Of a stretch of 64,000 nucleotides of DNA, positions 10,846 through 23,400 are shown one piece after another. The first letter of the stretch is position 1, and every line of letters starts with the position of its first letter. The DNA comes from Lantana camara. Its lineage: Eukaryota > Streptophyta > Magnoliopsida > Lamiales > Verbenaceae. A model generated the notes under the pieces. That model ran no database searches. It worked only from the letters and a program-made list of their open reading frames with translations, and was not told the DNA's origin. Made by a program: the position numbers and the translations under genes. The stretch lies in assembly GCA_037501455.1 (NCBI GenBank), contig CM074861.1, positions 35,914,001-35,978,000 on the forward strand, read 5' to 3'.

Positions 10846-11450
10846 GCACCCCCCCAGAATGATTGGAGGCGCTGAAAGCAATTCAGGTTCATGAGAAGAT
10901 TGAACTGACATGAGGTAAGCTCGATCTTTTGGGGAAAACCAGACAAGTTGCTCCCTCGCCTCGCAGCCGCGGCATCTGCCTTTTCAGTTAAACTAAGTCA
11001 TTTCCTAAGACGGCCCCTCTTATTCTACGATAATCCAAGTTGCAGCTCCACGAGTCTGCTCGGAACCGGTCGACTCTTAAGCTCTTCGTTCCCCCCTCTC
11101 GGTTGACCTTTGCCAGCCACTAGAACAAGTAAGAGAACCTACAATGAATGATTGAATTCGACATCAGTGATTTCGAGCGTTACCTACGACAATTGAAAAG
11201 TAAGGGCATTTTGGCAATGGAAATCAGAGATAGATAAAAGACAGAGATGTGGAAGAAGTGACCACTCGAGACAATCTTGGACTTTCTCAGTGACAAAGGA
11301 CTCACGTTCGTTTCCCCTTACTAGCGCGAAGCCCTTCCTTATTTCGATGAAAGCAATTGATTCGCAGACGGCGGAGACTCTCGCTTTTCCTAGTAAATAG
11401 GCCAGCCGGGTTTGGTTGGTTGCCCGAAGGGCTATCTCCATTACTTTACG
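10846..11450. other. Probable mitochondrial DNA insertion (NUMT)
   Basis: Base composition changes abruptly from nearly all A/T to roughly balanced for about 600 bp and back again. The text (for example CGCCTCGCAGCCGCGGCATC and AAGCGAAGCC-type segments such as GCGAAGCCCTTCCTTATTTC) has the look of plant mitochondrial intergenic DNA. No long open frame or domain is visible. Assignment is by compositional contrast and general resemblance; a search against plant mitochondrial genomes would settle it. Confidence 0.5.
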
Positions 11451-12067
11451 TTACACACACACACACACACATATTATAATATTATATGCTAATTTTCATA
11501 CACTACAAGAAATTCTGCAAATTCCGACGGAAAAATCCGAGGAAACACTCTGTCGGATTTCCATCGGTAATTCCGACGGGCATCGATTTTTTTTTAAAAA
11601 TATAAAAAATAAATAATTCCGACCGGATTTCCCTCGGAATCCCGTTGGCCTCTTTAAAATCAAATATTTAAAATTAATATTAAATAATCCCGATGGGATT
11701 CCAAGGGAAATCCCGTTGGTTTTATTAAAATATAAAATATAAGAATAAAAATTTAAAAAAAAAAAACTGAGGGAGTATACCCGTCGGTTTTCGCTCGGTA
11801 TATTTAACGACAATAATAATAAAATACTTAAAGGTCAAATAGGCCTGAATTTTTTCCCCAATTCTTTTTTCCCCTTCTCATTTTCACGAACCCTAAACCT
11901 GAGAGAGAGAGAGGGAGAGAGGAAGGGAGGGAGAGAGAATGGGCGCAGAAGAGTGGAAGACGTCGAGGAAGAGAGCGGTGGAAGACGTCGAGGAAGAGAG
12001 CGGTGGAAGACGGTTGAAGGGCGAAGGATGTTCTCCAGGCCGAAGAGAATGGGTGAAAAAGAGTCGA

Positions 12068-12196
12068 AGACGTTTGCTTTCCAGGCCGAGATCTTTCTTC
12101 GTGAATTGATCAGTAACTCCTCCGATGTAAGGCTTCCCCCTTACGATTCTGTGTTTGCCAGATCTGATTGCTGATGTATTGTTCTTGTAGTGTGTA

Positions 12197-12232
<36 letters not shown>

Positions 12233-13040
12233 GGCCTCGTGTGCCCTGTTTGCTGTTTACTTCTCTGCTTATGTTGGGGGTTGGGTGTGTCTGTTAAGTT
12301 GTTTTTTTATGTGATCAATGGTTTACTCGTTTACTAGATTTTGGAGTAGGTTATTTTATTTTGTTCTTTGATTTGGTGCCTTTGCTGCTCGTGAGCATTT
12401 GACTTCTTAGGGCATGTGAAAATTGGAGACATGACTCTATGCAGAATGGTGGGCTCTTGATGTTTCTGTAGTCTTCATGACTGATAGTCGTCCCTTTTCT
12501 GGTCTAGATTGTGCGTAATAGAAGCTCTGTTTTGTAATCCAAAACATATGGTTTTGTATAACTCAATAGCTTGGAAGACCAGTTTAATACATGTTTTGTT
12601 ATGTTTGTGTTTGTGATATTTGTCATTATACTTGAAAGTATTTGGAATCACTGTACCCACGAGCTTATCAGGGAATCGTTGTTGTGGATATTTGTACACA
12701 ATGTGCTGTATAGTTTCGGTTGTTGCTGAAGTTTTATTATATTAGTCAATTCATGCTAAATTATATTCTGTGACATTCAGGCTTTGGACAAAATTCGTTT
12801 TGAGACCTTGACTGACAAGAGCAAGCTTGATGCTCAGCCGGAACTCTTCATCCATATTATTCCAGACAAGACCAATAACACTTTGTCGATTATTGACAGT
12901 GGTATTGGTATGACCAAGGCTGGTTAGTACCCATGATTGTATTTGTTTATTTAGTAGTCATTTCGTTTGGTGCTCTAGATTGTGAACTAACCTTTATATA
13001 TATTTTGGTGTGATTTCAGATTTGGTGAACAATCTTGATT
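12068..13040 (+). pseudogene. Captured HSP90 fragment (N-terminal ATPase domain)
   Basis: Three exon pieces of a cytosolic-type HSP90 are recognisable. Piece 1 ends at 12126 and reads KTFAFQAEI directly into FLRELISNSSD; about 16-17 residues normally between them are missing, an in-frame deletion. After a GT-AG intron, 12781-12922 encodes [31 protein letters not shown] and [11 protein letters not shown], including the DSGIGM ATP-binding motif. After a second GT-AG interval, 13020-13036 gives DLVNNL and then runs into unrelated sequence and a stop. The rest of HSP90 (middle and C-terminal domains) is absent. It lies inside the CACTA element, which makes transduplication the likely origin. Confidence 0.9.
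12200..12231. repeat. (AT)n microsatellite
   Basis: A 32-base AT dinucleotide run in the first intron interval of the captured HSP90 fragment. Confidence 0.95.
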
Positions 13041-14313
13041 TCAGATTAGTTTGATGGTCCTTTAGTTGAACAAGTGTTTACCTTTCTTCCATTTAAATTT
13101 TGGATAATTAAGCTATTGCATAGGATTTTGAATTTGCAAATGTCAAGATAGGCAGTCTAAGAATTTGTCGGTTCGAGCCATGGCGGAGGTCTGTTGTTAT
13201 CTCTGTCTGTTGATTTTATGCTAATTGTTTGGAACTTGGGCGTATGTTGAGACTTAAGAATGCAAAAAATTGTTTGGTTATTTTTCCTACATTTTGTATT
13301 TGTTTGATTCATGAGGCAGTGAGGCTTGCTAGTTTTTTCTGTTTGAAATGTGGAAAAACGAATAAGTTTAGAGCAATTATTGCTTGTTCTTTATGAACTC
13401 TGCTTTTGTTGCTTTTGTGGTTTATATGAGATGTTTTCATGCAAGTTCTAAGATTGATAGATAACATGAGTTGGATTTTGGACCTTTGCATCAATGTTGT
13501 CTTCTTCATGTGTAAACAAAATAGAACCTTGTTGATATCACTATAGAGTGATTCCTTCATCCATTGTTTCAGGCTTAGTCTTCAGGAAACATTTCATCAC
13601 TAGGATTCATCTTTGGTAATTTCCATCAACAGTATACTGCCACTATAAATATCACTCTTTATGTAGACCTTCAAGTGTGTATTCTATATTGAAACCATCA
13701 GGATCACCATATGGTTATGCTAAATGCAATTTAACAAAAAAGTACACAAGTGTAGAAATGTTGCGATAAATATAAATATCACTCCTTGGGGTAGGATTGT
13801 TGACAGAAAAATTATTCATCGATGTCAACTGAATTGGCAAAATCAGAGCTTTCAAATTCCCTGTTTCTACAGAATCTTGAGTAGGCCTGCACACCAAGTT
13901 GCAGCACTCACTCTTCTACAATGTTTTACAAGTTTCAAGCACTCACTTGTGTGGGGTTGTTTTCAACTGTAATGCTTATCAGTGGCTGAAAATTTAAGCC
14001 GGGATTAACTACAATTGAGAATACTGGAACAGAACATGTTGTGGGTTCGTTCTCGAAACTTGATGTCCGGAATCGAATTCTTTTGTATCACTAGTTTGTG
14101 AAGATGATCACTCCAATGTCGAAAGGGAATCAAGGTATGTAGAAAAGAGAATTACTTCGATTTTTTACATTTTTTACTTCTCGAAACCCTATATGCCATA
14201 TTGCTTAGTTGTTTGATTTTTCATGTTAAATGATTCCTAGTTTTGTCTAAGATTGTTAAAATAAATTATTTGCTGTTTTTTGGGGGATTTTGTTAGGTGA
14301 TTAGTTATGGAAG

Positions 14314-14642
14314 GAGAGGTCTGTAATACTGGAGGCTACAAAAAGTGATCCACAGTGTGTTCTTGGCAACATATTGGCTGCCCATTTTCTCTGCTCTGCT
14401 GATTCTTCTAGTGCTCGTCTGTTCATCAAGATCACCAAGTCTCATCTCGTATAATTCCATAATTTGCACTTTGTGAATTTTCAGCTTTGCCTCTAACTTT
14501 GGTTCTTAAATCTGAATGGGTTTTGTTTTTGGAATTTGGACAGAAACATGCCAGCTCATATAAGAAGGCAGTGTTTGAAACTTTGATATATTTAATTTCT
14601 CCAGATAGAGACGATGATCTGGCTGTGGAACTGCACTCAAAG
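14314..14642 (+). pseudogene. Captured TPR-protein exon fragments
   Basis: Two exon-like pieces encode LEATKSDPQCVLGNILAAHF followed by CSADSS (to 14448, then GT) and, after an AG at 14543, KHASSYKKAVFETLIYLISP followed by DRDDDLAVELHSK (14544-14642, then GT). The sequence resembles plant tetratricopeptide-repeat-like proteins related to TTC38; I place it there from general family resemblance only. There is no start codon and no continuation of the repeat domain, so this is a fragment carried by the CACTA element. Confidence 0.5.
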
Positions 14643-15070
14643 GTGATTTTTTTGAAGTACCTACATTTTAGTAGTTTTCAATAATGCATCAAGGTTGTGA
14701 GATTACAATAATGCGTCAAGGTTAGTTCCTACATTTTAGTAGTTTTCAGCATTGTTTTGGCTTGGCAATAAACTAATTCCATAATACTTGGCATTGTTTT
14801 GTAAAATTGTCTTATGTTGATTGGGAAAAACTGTCTTTTGCAATTGGTGTAGGGACATTGACACATGAATCTCTATGTATGATAGTAGGGTTTTTTTTTT
14901 TTTATATTCCTGATAGTTGGATGGCTATGGTATATGGCTTTAAAATCTTCATAGGTGATGCTACATTGAAAAGTTAATTCTTTCTTATGGTAATACATAA
15001 AATAAGTAATGATGATTTTTGTTTGTAAATATTTATGGTATCTAATGATGTATTTCTCCTGCTTATTTCA

Positions 15071-15996
15071 GAAACTACTGAAACAAACGCACTTGATCAG
15101 AAACAAAAAGCAGAGGTCTGCATATTATATTGAAAGTGTTATATAAGTACTGGTTTGTCGTTCTCAGGTTATTGTATTTGTATACCATTCTGTTCTTATA
15201 CATGTGCTAAACTGCGTATTTCTTGTTGAGGGAAATCTGACTGCTCAATGCACTTGAGTTTTTGGGGTCGGGCGTGCTTGCTGCTATTTATGCATTGACA
15301 AAGATGGAGAAAGATGCTTCAGATGCAACCATAAACTCTGTAAGCCATTTAAATGGAGTTTCAATTATACGTATAAATGCATGACGAGGATATATTTCGA
15401 CATATTTTATATTCTTCTTTTATTTTAACTAGAAAATGTTGAAGTTCCATTTGTTGCTGATGAAAACAAGCTAACTTCCATAAGAAACAAGAAGTTGTTC
15501 TATTTGATCCCTATAGCTCTGAGTATCAACTCATTTCATTTCTATAGTATATTTCCATTTTCTTTTTCTTTTAAATCGTGGAGAAAGTAGAATTTTTCAT
15601 GTTGAATTAAGTTTCTTTTTTAATACTACATGTTATAGTCATCTTGTGCTCCAGCTTGAGATCAAACTGAAGGAAAAAGAAGTTGCCATCAATTCTCTCA
15701 AGAAGAAGTTCGAGTCTGACCTGTTGAATGAGAAAGAAGTTGGAAAGAAAGCACTTGCTAAAGCACATGGAGAGAAGCAGACTTTGGTTAATCAACTGGA
15801 ACTTGTGAAAAATACAAAAACAAGCCTCGAAAAAGAATTACAAAAACAAAAAAGTTTAGTTGAAGAGCGAAGAATTCAAGCCGAGAGACTTGAAATTAAT
15901 CTCAATACAGCTAGAGATGAGAAGCGGAAGCTTGAAGAACAGTTGAAAGAGAAGATAGAATCTAGTGCTCTTTTGCAAGAGAAGATGAATAGATAA
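15071..15996 (+). pseudogene. Captured MFP1-like coiled-coil fragment
   Basis: Three exon-like pieces are present: 15071-15115 (ETTETNALDQKQKAE), about 15249-15339 (ALEFLGSGVLAAIYALTKME then KDASDATINS), and 15655-15996, a 113-residue heptad-rich coiled coil beginning LEIKLKEKEVAINSLKKKF and ending at TAA 15994-15996. A short hydrophobic GVLAAIYAL segment followed by a long coiled coil is how MAR-binding filament-like protein 1 of plastids is built. The resemblance is moderate, and another long coiled-coil protein is possible. The middle piece lacks a clean acceptor site, and no N-terminal transit peptide is present. Confidence 0.5.
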
Positions 15997-16095
15997 TTTT
16001 GTATGGATTAGTGTGTGGTATTTGTAAGGTTATTTGATGAATTGGTTTTGAATAAATGATTTTGAAAGGGTGTAAAATATTTTTTTTTAAAATTT

Positions 16096-16550
16096 TTTTT
16101 AATAATTCCGACGGAATTCCGAGGGAATTTCCGTCGGAATTGTTTAATTTTTTTTTAATTTTAATAAATCCGACGGAAACGGGATTCCAAGGGAAATCCC
16201 GTCGGAATTGTTTACTTTTATATTTTTATTTTAATAAATCCGACGGAATTCCGAGGGCAATCCCATCGGAATTGTTTAATTTTACATTTTTATTTTATTA
16301 AATCCGACGGGATTCTGAGGGATTTCCCGTCGGAATAGTGTATTTTATTTTTTTTTACTTTGATTATTTTTAATAAATCCGACGGGATTTCCCTTGGAAT
16401 CCCGTCGGAAATATTTTATTTGATTTTAAAAATTCGATATTATTTTCCCTCGGAATTCCGTCGGTTTTCCCTCGGGATTTTGATTCCGAGGGAGGGTTTT
16501 CCTACGGATACATTACCGTCGGAATTCTCTCGGAATCCCGTCGGATTTCT
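16096..16550. repeat. CACTA subterminal repeat array
   Basis: About seven units of the type AATCCGACGG-ATT-CGAGGG-A-TTCCCGTCGGAAT, alternating with T-rich spacers, fill the 3' end of the CACTA element. Each unit is itself an imperfect inverted repeat. The 5' end has a shorter version at 11517-11800. Confidence 0.85.
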
Positions 16551-16617
16551 TGTAGTGATAACTGAGGGTTTTTTTTACAAATTGAAACTAACACAGGGGG
16601 TTAGGTGCAGTTAACTC

Positions 16618-16618
<1 letters not shown>

Positions 16619-16661
<43 letters not shown>

Positions 16662-17462
16662 TTAAGGACATAATTGATATTTCACTCTCAAAAACCCTTC
16701 CACACACGCAGTCAACGTGCGTGAGGGCCACACAACGCGCTCAGGGTTTTTTTTATAAACTTTTAGAAAACAGAGGGTTTTTTGGATATTATTCCATATG
16801 TCGGGATTTTTTTTACTCTTTTCATCTAGCAAAGGGTAATTTCCTGCATTTTTCTCCTTTAATTATTCTCATCAAGATGACAACAGTGACATTTTGTAAT
16901 TTTTAAATTTTATTAATTAATTAATGTGACAGCACTAACAATGACATTGGCACAAACAATAGAACATTCTTGCCCGACCAATGAGCTTGGGCCCACTGAT
17001 ATATATATATATATATATTACTGAAAATAACAACAACATAATAATCTTTAAAGTAGAGCACGAATCTCGGATTCTTGAGCAGCATCAATGATTAGTTGAA
17101 ATTTCGAGCATATATTTACCCTAAAAAAAATATATTGGAGCTCAAATTTAAATATGAATCGCATTTCAAAGTGGATAACTCGATTGCGACTAAAAAAACA
17201 GTTGGAGAATTCGTATTACGGAGCCGAACTCAAACTTATTTCTTGACTTATAGAATATGAATTCAAACTTAAAACTTTTATATAAGGGTGTCCGCAAACT
17301 TTTCAATTTTTTGAGAAATAAAAATAGAAATCAAAGTCGCAAAATGTTAAAAAAATAATTAATATTTGGAGGAAAAAAATTAAATATAAAGAGTTAGAAG
17401 TTATAATAACAGATTATAACTGATTAATGTACTGCACTCAAATATCAAGTACGTAATTGAAT
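16619..17462. promoter_or_regulatory. Upstream region of the HPR3-type gene
   Basis: Begins with a (TA)n run (16619-16659) and includes a second AT run (17000-17018). Bases 16905-17420 are the better-preserved partner of 1150-1790, so the region was copied together with exon 1. No unambiguous TATA box or other motif can be assigned to the start at 17463. Confidence 0.45.
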
Positions 17463-20400
17463 ATGGCTGAAGAGACTCAGCTTCATTCCTCCGCCACCAC
17501 CGTCCGCCGATTGCCGGAAGTTGTGGTCCTCGGACCACTGCAGCTCTTCAAAACACACGGAGAAGCAATCTCTTCACGATTCCACACTTTAAGGCCGTGG
17601 GAGTCGCCGCTGCCTCTGGCGGAGTTCCTAGCGGCCAACGCCCAGAAAACTCAGGCCGCCCTTATCTCCGGCGTATTCAATCTCTCCGCCGTCGTGCTCG
17701 AGAACCTCCCGTCCCTCCGCATGGTGGTCACCACCAGCGCCGGCGTCAACCACATAGACCTCGAGGAGTGCAGCCGCCGCGGCATAGCCGTCGCGAATTC
17801 TGCGAACATCTTCTCCGCCGACGTTGCTGATTTTGCACTCGGGCTTCTCATCGATGTGCTGCGGCGAATCAGTGCTGGAAATCGGTTTGTGAAAAATGGG
17901 CTATGGCCCAAACAGGGAAATTATCCTCTTGGAGCCAAGGTATATATATTTCTTTGAAATTCAAACGAGCTTTTCAGGATTCATGTTGAATTGAGCATTG
18001 AGTACAGCCGTAAGGGACTCTAACATAAAGATTGAATTTTTATCTTTTTTTCTATGATGAAGATTGAATTGATATCTATGTTTTAGATAAAGAAGAATTC
18101 TACTGTTTGATTGAAATTGGTATTGCTACATCATGTATGATTTATCCTCTTGGCTAAGTATACTGAATTAGGATTCTGGGAGAGGGAACGAGATTGAAAA
18201 CGAACAAAATTTGCTACTTAGTGAGGCCGGAATTGCTATTCTTTTAAATTTTGTACATAAAAGTACTGAGAGTTCGCCTAACGCATGTTGTTATATTCAT
18301 GAATTATACAAGTTACATTATTGACTACTAAGTGTCGAGGGAAAAGTAGGATATTCCTAAAAGCTTAGAAATGTTAACTATTATGAACGTCATAGTATTT
18401 GGGGAAATTTTCTGTATTGAATTGATTTCTGAATAATTAAACAGGTTACAACAGGAGTACAATATATGACGATACAAGTCCCTACAAGTAAGGAAGAGAT
18501 ATGTACAATTATTATAATCTGCTAACTAAGGAAACAAATCCCGACTAATTAGCCGTAATCTCTAACACTCCCCCTCAAGCTGATTGTGGGATCACACACA
18601 TTCAGCTTGCTAAGAACGTCTGAAAAAACTCGCTCAGTAACAGCCTTAGTGAGAATATCGGCCAACTGATCTTCTGACCGCACAAACGGAAATATTACGA
18701 TCCCACTCCCGAGCTTTTCCTTTATAAAGTGTCGGTCCACTTCTATGTGCTTTGTTCGGTCATGCTGAACTGGGTTTTCTGAGATGCTTATCGCCGTCTT
18801 ATTATCACACCACAAACGACACTTCTCTTCTACTGGGAATCCAAGTTCCTCAAGGAGCTTTCGCAACCACAGGATTTCTGCCAGTCCTCGTGCAATACCC
18901 CTGAACTCGGCCTCTGCGCTGGATAGTGCAACTACTTTCTGCTTCTTGCTCTTCCACATGACAAGATTGCCACCAATAGTGGTAAAATAACCCAAAGTGG
19001 AGCGCCGATCATCCTGATTTCCGACCCAATCTGCATCTGTATAGGCCTCAACGGATAAATCCCCGTGCTTTTGGAACAACACTCCTCTCCCGGGAGTCCC
19101 CTTGAGATATCTGACTACTCTAAGTGCTGCTTCCATATGATCCTGCTGAGGTCGGTGCATAAACTGACTTAACACGCCTACTGCATAGGCAATATCAAGC
19201 CTCGTGTGTGACAAATAGATCAACTTCCCAACGAGGTGCTGATCCCGGCTCCGGTCAACCATTTCTGCACTTTCTTTTATCCTTAGCCCGTGATTCACAA
19301 CGATAGGAGTCCCTGCTGGTTTGCTGTCAAGTAATCCTGTCTCTACTAACAGATCAAGTACGTACTTCCGTTGGGAAATAAAGATTCCCCGCCTTGACCT
19401 AAGTACCTCAATCCCTAAGAAGTACTTCAATTCCCCCAAATCCTTCATTTCAAACTCCTCAAATAAATTTTTCCTCAAATGCTTAATTTCCTCAAGATCA
19501 TTCCCAGTGATGATCATGTCATCAACATAGATGATAAGACAAGTTACCAAGTCACCGCTCCTCTTGAAGAACAAAGTATGGTCCGAATTACTCTGTTTGA
19601 ACCCATATTTTCTCATAGCAACTGTGAATCTCCCAAACCAAGCTCTCGGTGACTGCTTGAGCCCATAGAGTACTCTCTTTAACCTACATACTTCCCCTGC
19701 ACAAAACTGCTCAGAGAACCCTGGTGGAGGCTCCATGTATACTTCTTCTTCCACCTTCCCATGTAGGAAGGCATTCTTCAAATCAAACTGATGCAACAGC
19801 CAATCCTAATTAGCTGCTATCGAGAAAAGGACTCTGATAGTGTCAATCTTAGCAACTGGAGAAAAAGTCTCTGAATAATCCACTCCGTACGTCTGTGTAT
19901 ACCCCTTGGCTACCAATCTAGCCTTGTACCGCTCAATGGGCCCATCAGACCGATGTTTGATGGTGAACACCCATCGGGAACCTACCGGTCTCTTCCCTGG
20001 TGGCAATCTGCACTTTTCCCAAGTCATGTTATTTTCAAGGGCCATCATCTCTGTTTTCATGGCCGACTTCCACTCATCCTTCTTTTGAGCTTTTTCAACT
20101 GTTCTAGGAAGCACATCAGTGTAGACTGCTGTTGAATATGCTTTAGCTGTCACTGTTAGCTTTCCCTGTGCATAATCAGCAACCGGATACTGAGATTTTC
20201 TGGGTTCATACTCCGGTTCATACCTCTTTGGAGGCACTCCCCGATTACTTCGTGGTGGAAGGACATACCGATCACTTTCCGTGGGCTCCCCCTGAACCTG
20301 TCTTTCCTGATCCTGTAACTCCTCTATATACAGATTATCAATAGGATCAATAGAATTATTATCAAATGAGGAAGTTTCAAGGGTCACCTCAGGAATATTC

Positions 20401-23400
20401 AGTGGTTCGGATTTTGGGGCTGGTGCTGACATGAGAGGCTGAACTATGGGAGATGTCTGCTCGGTGGTCTCACCTACTGGATCTTTTAGGTCCGGATCTG
20501 GCATAGTGGAGTATGACACCCAACGTAGTGGATCTATAGACTGCTCCCCCTGACCGCTAGGTTGGGTGTGGTAGTAGAACTCGGTTTCTAGGAAGTTACA
20601 GTTCATGGTGGTGTACAGGCGTCGTGTGGATGGGTGATAACAACGATACCCTTTTTGATTGACCCCATACCAAACAAAGGCACATTTAACTGAACATGGG
20701 TCAAATTTAGTACGTTCCTGTTTAGGGATATGGACAAAAACCGAACACCCAAAGACACGAGGCTGCACAGTCAGAGGTGTGGGAACACTAACATATCTAG
20801 CGAGTTCTGAGAGAGGCGTCTTAAGATCAAGAATCTTAGTGGGCAACCTATTGAGGAGGTAAACAGCTGTGGCAATAGCTTTAGGCCAAAAAGACTTAGG
20901 AACACCTGCATCAAACATAATGGCCCTAGCAATTTCAAGGATGATCCGATTTTTACGTTTAGCAACCCTATTTTGTTCAGGTGTATGAGCACAGGTAGTT
21001 TGTGAACAAGTCTCTTTTCTGAGAAAAACTGTTTAAAGCTGGAATTAACATACTCCCCCCATTATCTGACCGAAGAATCTGTATTTTGGCATTAAACTGA
21101 GTTTGGACCATGTTATAAAATTCGACAAACTTAGAAAAAACCTCTGATTTATGTTTCAAAAAATATATCCAAGTCATGCGCGAGCAATCATCAACAAATA
21201 ATACAAGGAAACGAAAACCAGAGTGGGAACCCGTATACGGAGCTGGGCCCCAGACATCGAAATGTATAAGGGAAAAAACTGTATTCACACGGGTTCCAGA
21301 ATAGTGATATGAATGTTTATGACTCTTAGCTAGAATGCAAGTCTCATAGGATAACTGACTTTGACTTCTAGAAGGAAAAATACTTGGAAAAAGTAAATGC
21401 AAGTAGCTAACCGATGGGTAACCTAACCGACGATGCCATAGCCACTGCTGCCTCTCAACGGTCCCATGAGCCAGCGCTGCAGTTCCGTTTTGAACCACAT
21501 CATCCACATAGTACAACCCATCACGTTCAGTGCCGCGCCCAATCACTTTCCCCGACTGAATATCCTGCAGAAGACAGAAACCAGAATAGATCACTACAAC
21601 GCAATTTAATTCCCGGGTAACATGACTAACTGAAAGCAACTTTCAGGACAAACTGGGAACATATAAACAATTTTTCAAGGTTAAGGAAGGAGATATATCA
21701 ATCGTTCTGGTGCCCTGAACTGACAATAGATCTCAGTTAGCACACTGAATAGATGGTCTTGTAGACTTTGACATGGTAATCAAGTCATTATTATCATAAG
21801 TCATGGTATCGGTGGCCCCGCAATCAATGACCCATTCGACTGGCTTGGGTCCTTGGGTTATATAGGCATTTCCACATTTTGGGGGGTCCTTCTGCGCATC
21901 TTTCAAACCCGGGGGACTGATCTGTAAAAAGTCTAAAGTTGGAGGACCAATCTGTGGTTTCTCCAAACTATAGGGACCAATCTGTAAGTCCTTCAAACTT
22001 GCTGGGTCAATCTGCACAGTGTTTGAAATTGAGGGACCAAATCGCAAAGTGTCATTAAAAGGGGGGTTGGGACGGAAAATTCCCAACCCTAGCACCCTTT
22101 TTATCACCCGCTTCGTTCAATTTCATGGCTGAGAGAGAAAAAGCCATTTCTCTAGCCGCCACCACCGCGCGGCCTCCATCTGAAATTCCGACGACTGGCG
22201 GCACTGGATTCGCCGCCGTCAGCTTCTGCTGGTAGTTAATCAGATTCATCCGTCCCTGTCTGCTGAGCTTTTGCTGCTGGTAGTTTTTCTGTTGGTCAAA
22301 TTCATCCGTCCCTGTCTGCTGCTGCGAAATCGCCGGCTGTGGCTTCGCTGGTGGCAGCTTCTACTGGAAGCCCGCCGCCGGTGGCCTCTGAAAAATCGCC
22401 GGTGGCTGCTGCTGAAAATTCAAAAGGGTTCGCTGTCTTGGTGCGGAAAAAAACGAACCCTACTTCGCCATTTCCTTCTCCCCTTTCTTCCGCAGCGACG
22501 ATGGCTATGGCGGCGCTATCGGTGCTGCCGCCGTCGTCCCGCCCCTGTTTTCCATGCTTTTGATTCTGCGTTTGCAAGGCCATCCTCTCGGAAAACCAAT
22601 CACCTCGTAACACTGCTCCTTTGTGTGACTTGGTTTACCGCAGTGACTGCACGTTGTTCGGCTGCTATCACGCTGTGAAGACTCCGCCTCTTCCGATGGT
22701 TGCCGGTCTGAGCGTGGTTTGGTCATGGCGGTAGATGATGAGCCCGGAAAATCGTCGAAAAATTTATGAATGATTAACCCACTCTGATACCATGTTAACT
22801 ATTATGAACGTCATAGTATTTGGGGAAATTTTCTGTATTGAATTGATTTCTGAATAATTAAACGGATTACAATAGGAGTACAATATAGGGAAAATTACAA
22901 AAATGGTATACCAACTCGGACCATTTTGCAATTTTAGTACAAAATGTTTTCCGGTTACATCAAAACCCCACAACTCCAAAAATTTTGCAAAACCATGCAA
23001 AATTTCGCCGGAGCTGGAAAAACCGGCCGGAAATCTGACATGTCATCCTACGTGGCCAATATGTTGAGTATGTGGTGAAACCACTATGCACACATCATAA
23101 ACCACTATACATATTCCTTGAGAAAATTACAAAAATGGTATACCAACTTGGGACATTTTGCAATTTTGGTACAAAAATATAATTCACCCTAATAAATATA
23201 TATAATATTATAATAAAAATATATTGTACTTAACTATAATTATAATTTACAGTTTATATGCTATAATTTACAGTAGTAAAATAAACATTTTAGAGATGTT
23301 TTAACTATTTTAATTAAATATAACATATATAATAGAGTAATAGACACAAGAATCTCGAGAAGAGGTGTCACCACCAAAACATAACTATTTGCAATAAAAA

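Larger units (their letters stand above)
11501..16557. mobile_element. CACTA (En/Spm-type) element with captured gene fragments
   Basis: The element starts CACTACAAGAAA and ends TTTCTTGTAGTG, the canonical CACTA terminal inverted repeat, and is flanked by a 3-bp target duplication ATA (11498-11500 and 16558-16560). Subterminal DNA at both ends (11517-11800 and 16096-16550) consists of TCCGACGG/CCGTCGGAA units, probably transposase-binding sites. No transposase gene is present, so the 5,057-bp element is non-autonomous. Its interior carries, all on the + strand, exon pieces from three host genes: HSP90 (12068-13040), a TPR protein (about 14314-14642) and an MFP1-like coiled-coil protein (15071-15996). 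Several splice sites survive, so a chimeric transcript is conceivable. Confidence 0.92.
9889..16618. mobile_element. Old inverted-terminus element split by a CACTA insertion
   Basis: Starting at 9889, GAGTTAACTGCACCTAACC and the following 40 bases recur inverted at 16563-16618, ending GGTTAGGTGCAGTTAACTC. Removing the CACTA element (11501-16557 plus one TSD copy) leaves about 1.67 kb: an AT-rich repeat field and the mitochondrial-like block bounded by these inverted ends. I could not find a flanking target duplication, so the class is open (MULE-like is a guess). Confidence 0.5.

Noticed and set aside
11184..11813. Open frames in the mitochondrial-like block and CACTA 5' end
   Set aside because: No recognisable domain; the second is built of CACTA subterminal repeats.
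22271..22678. Several overlapping Pro/Ala/Arg-rich frames on both strands
   Set aside because: Shadows of the GC-rich gag remnant of the copia element; only the minus-strand CCHC frame has a domain.
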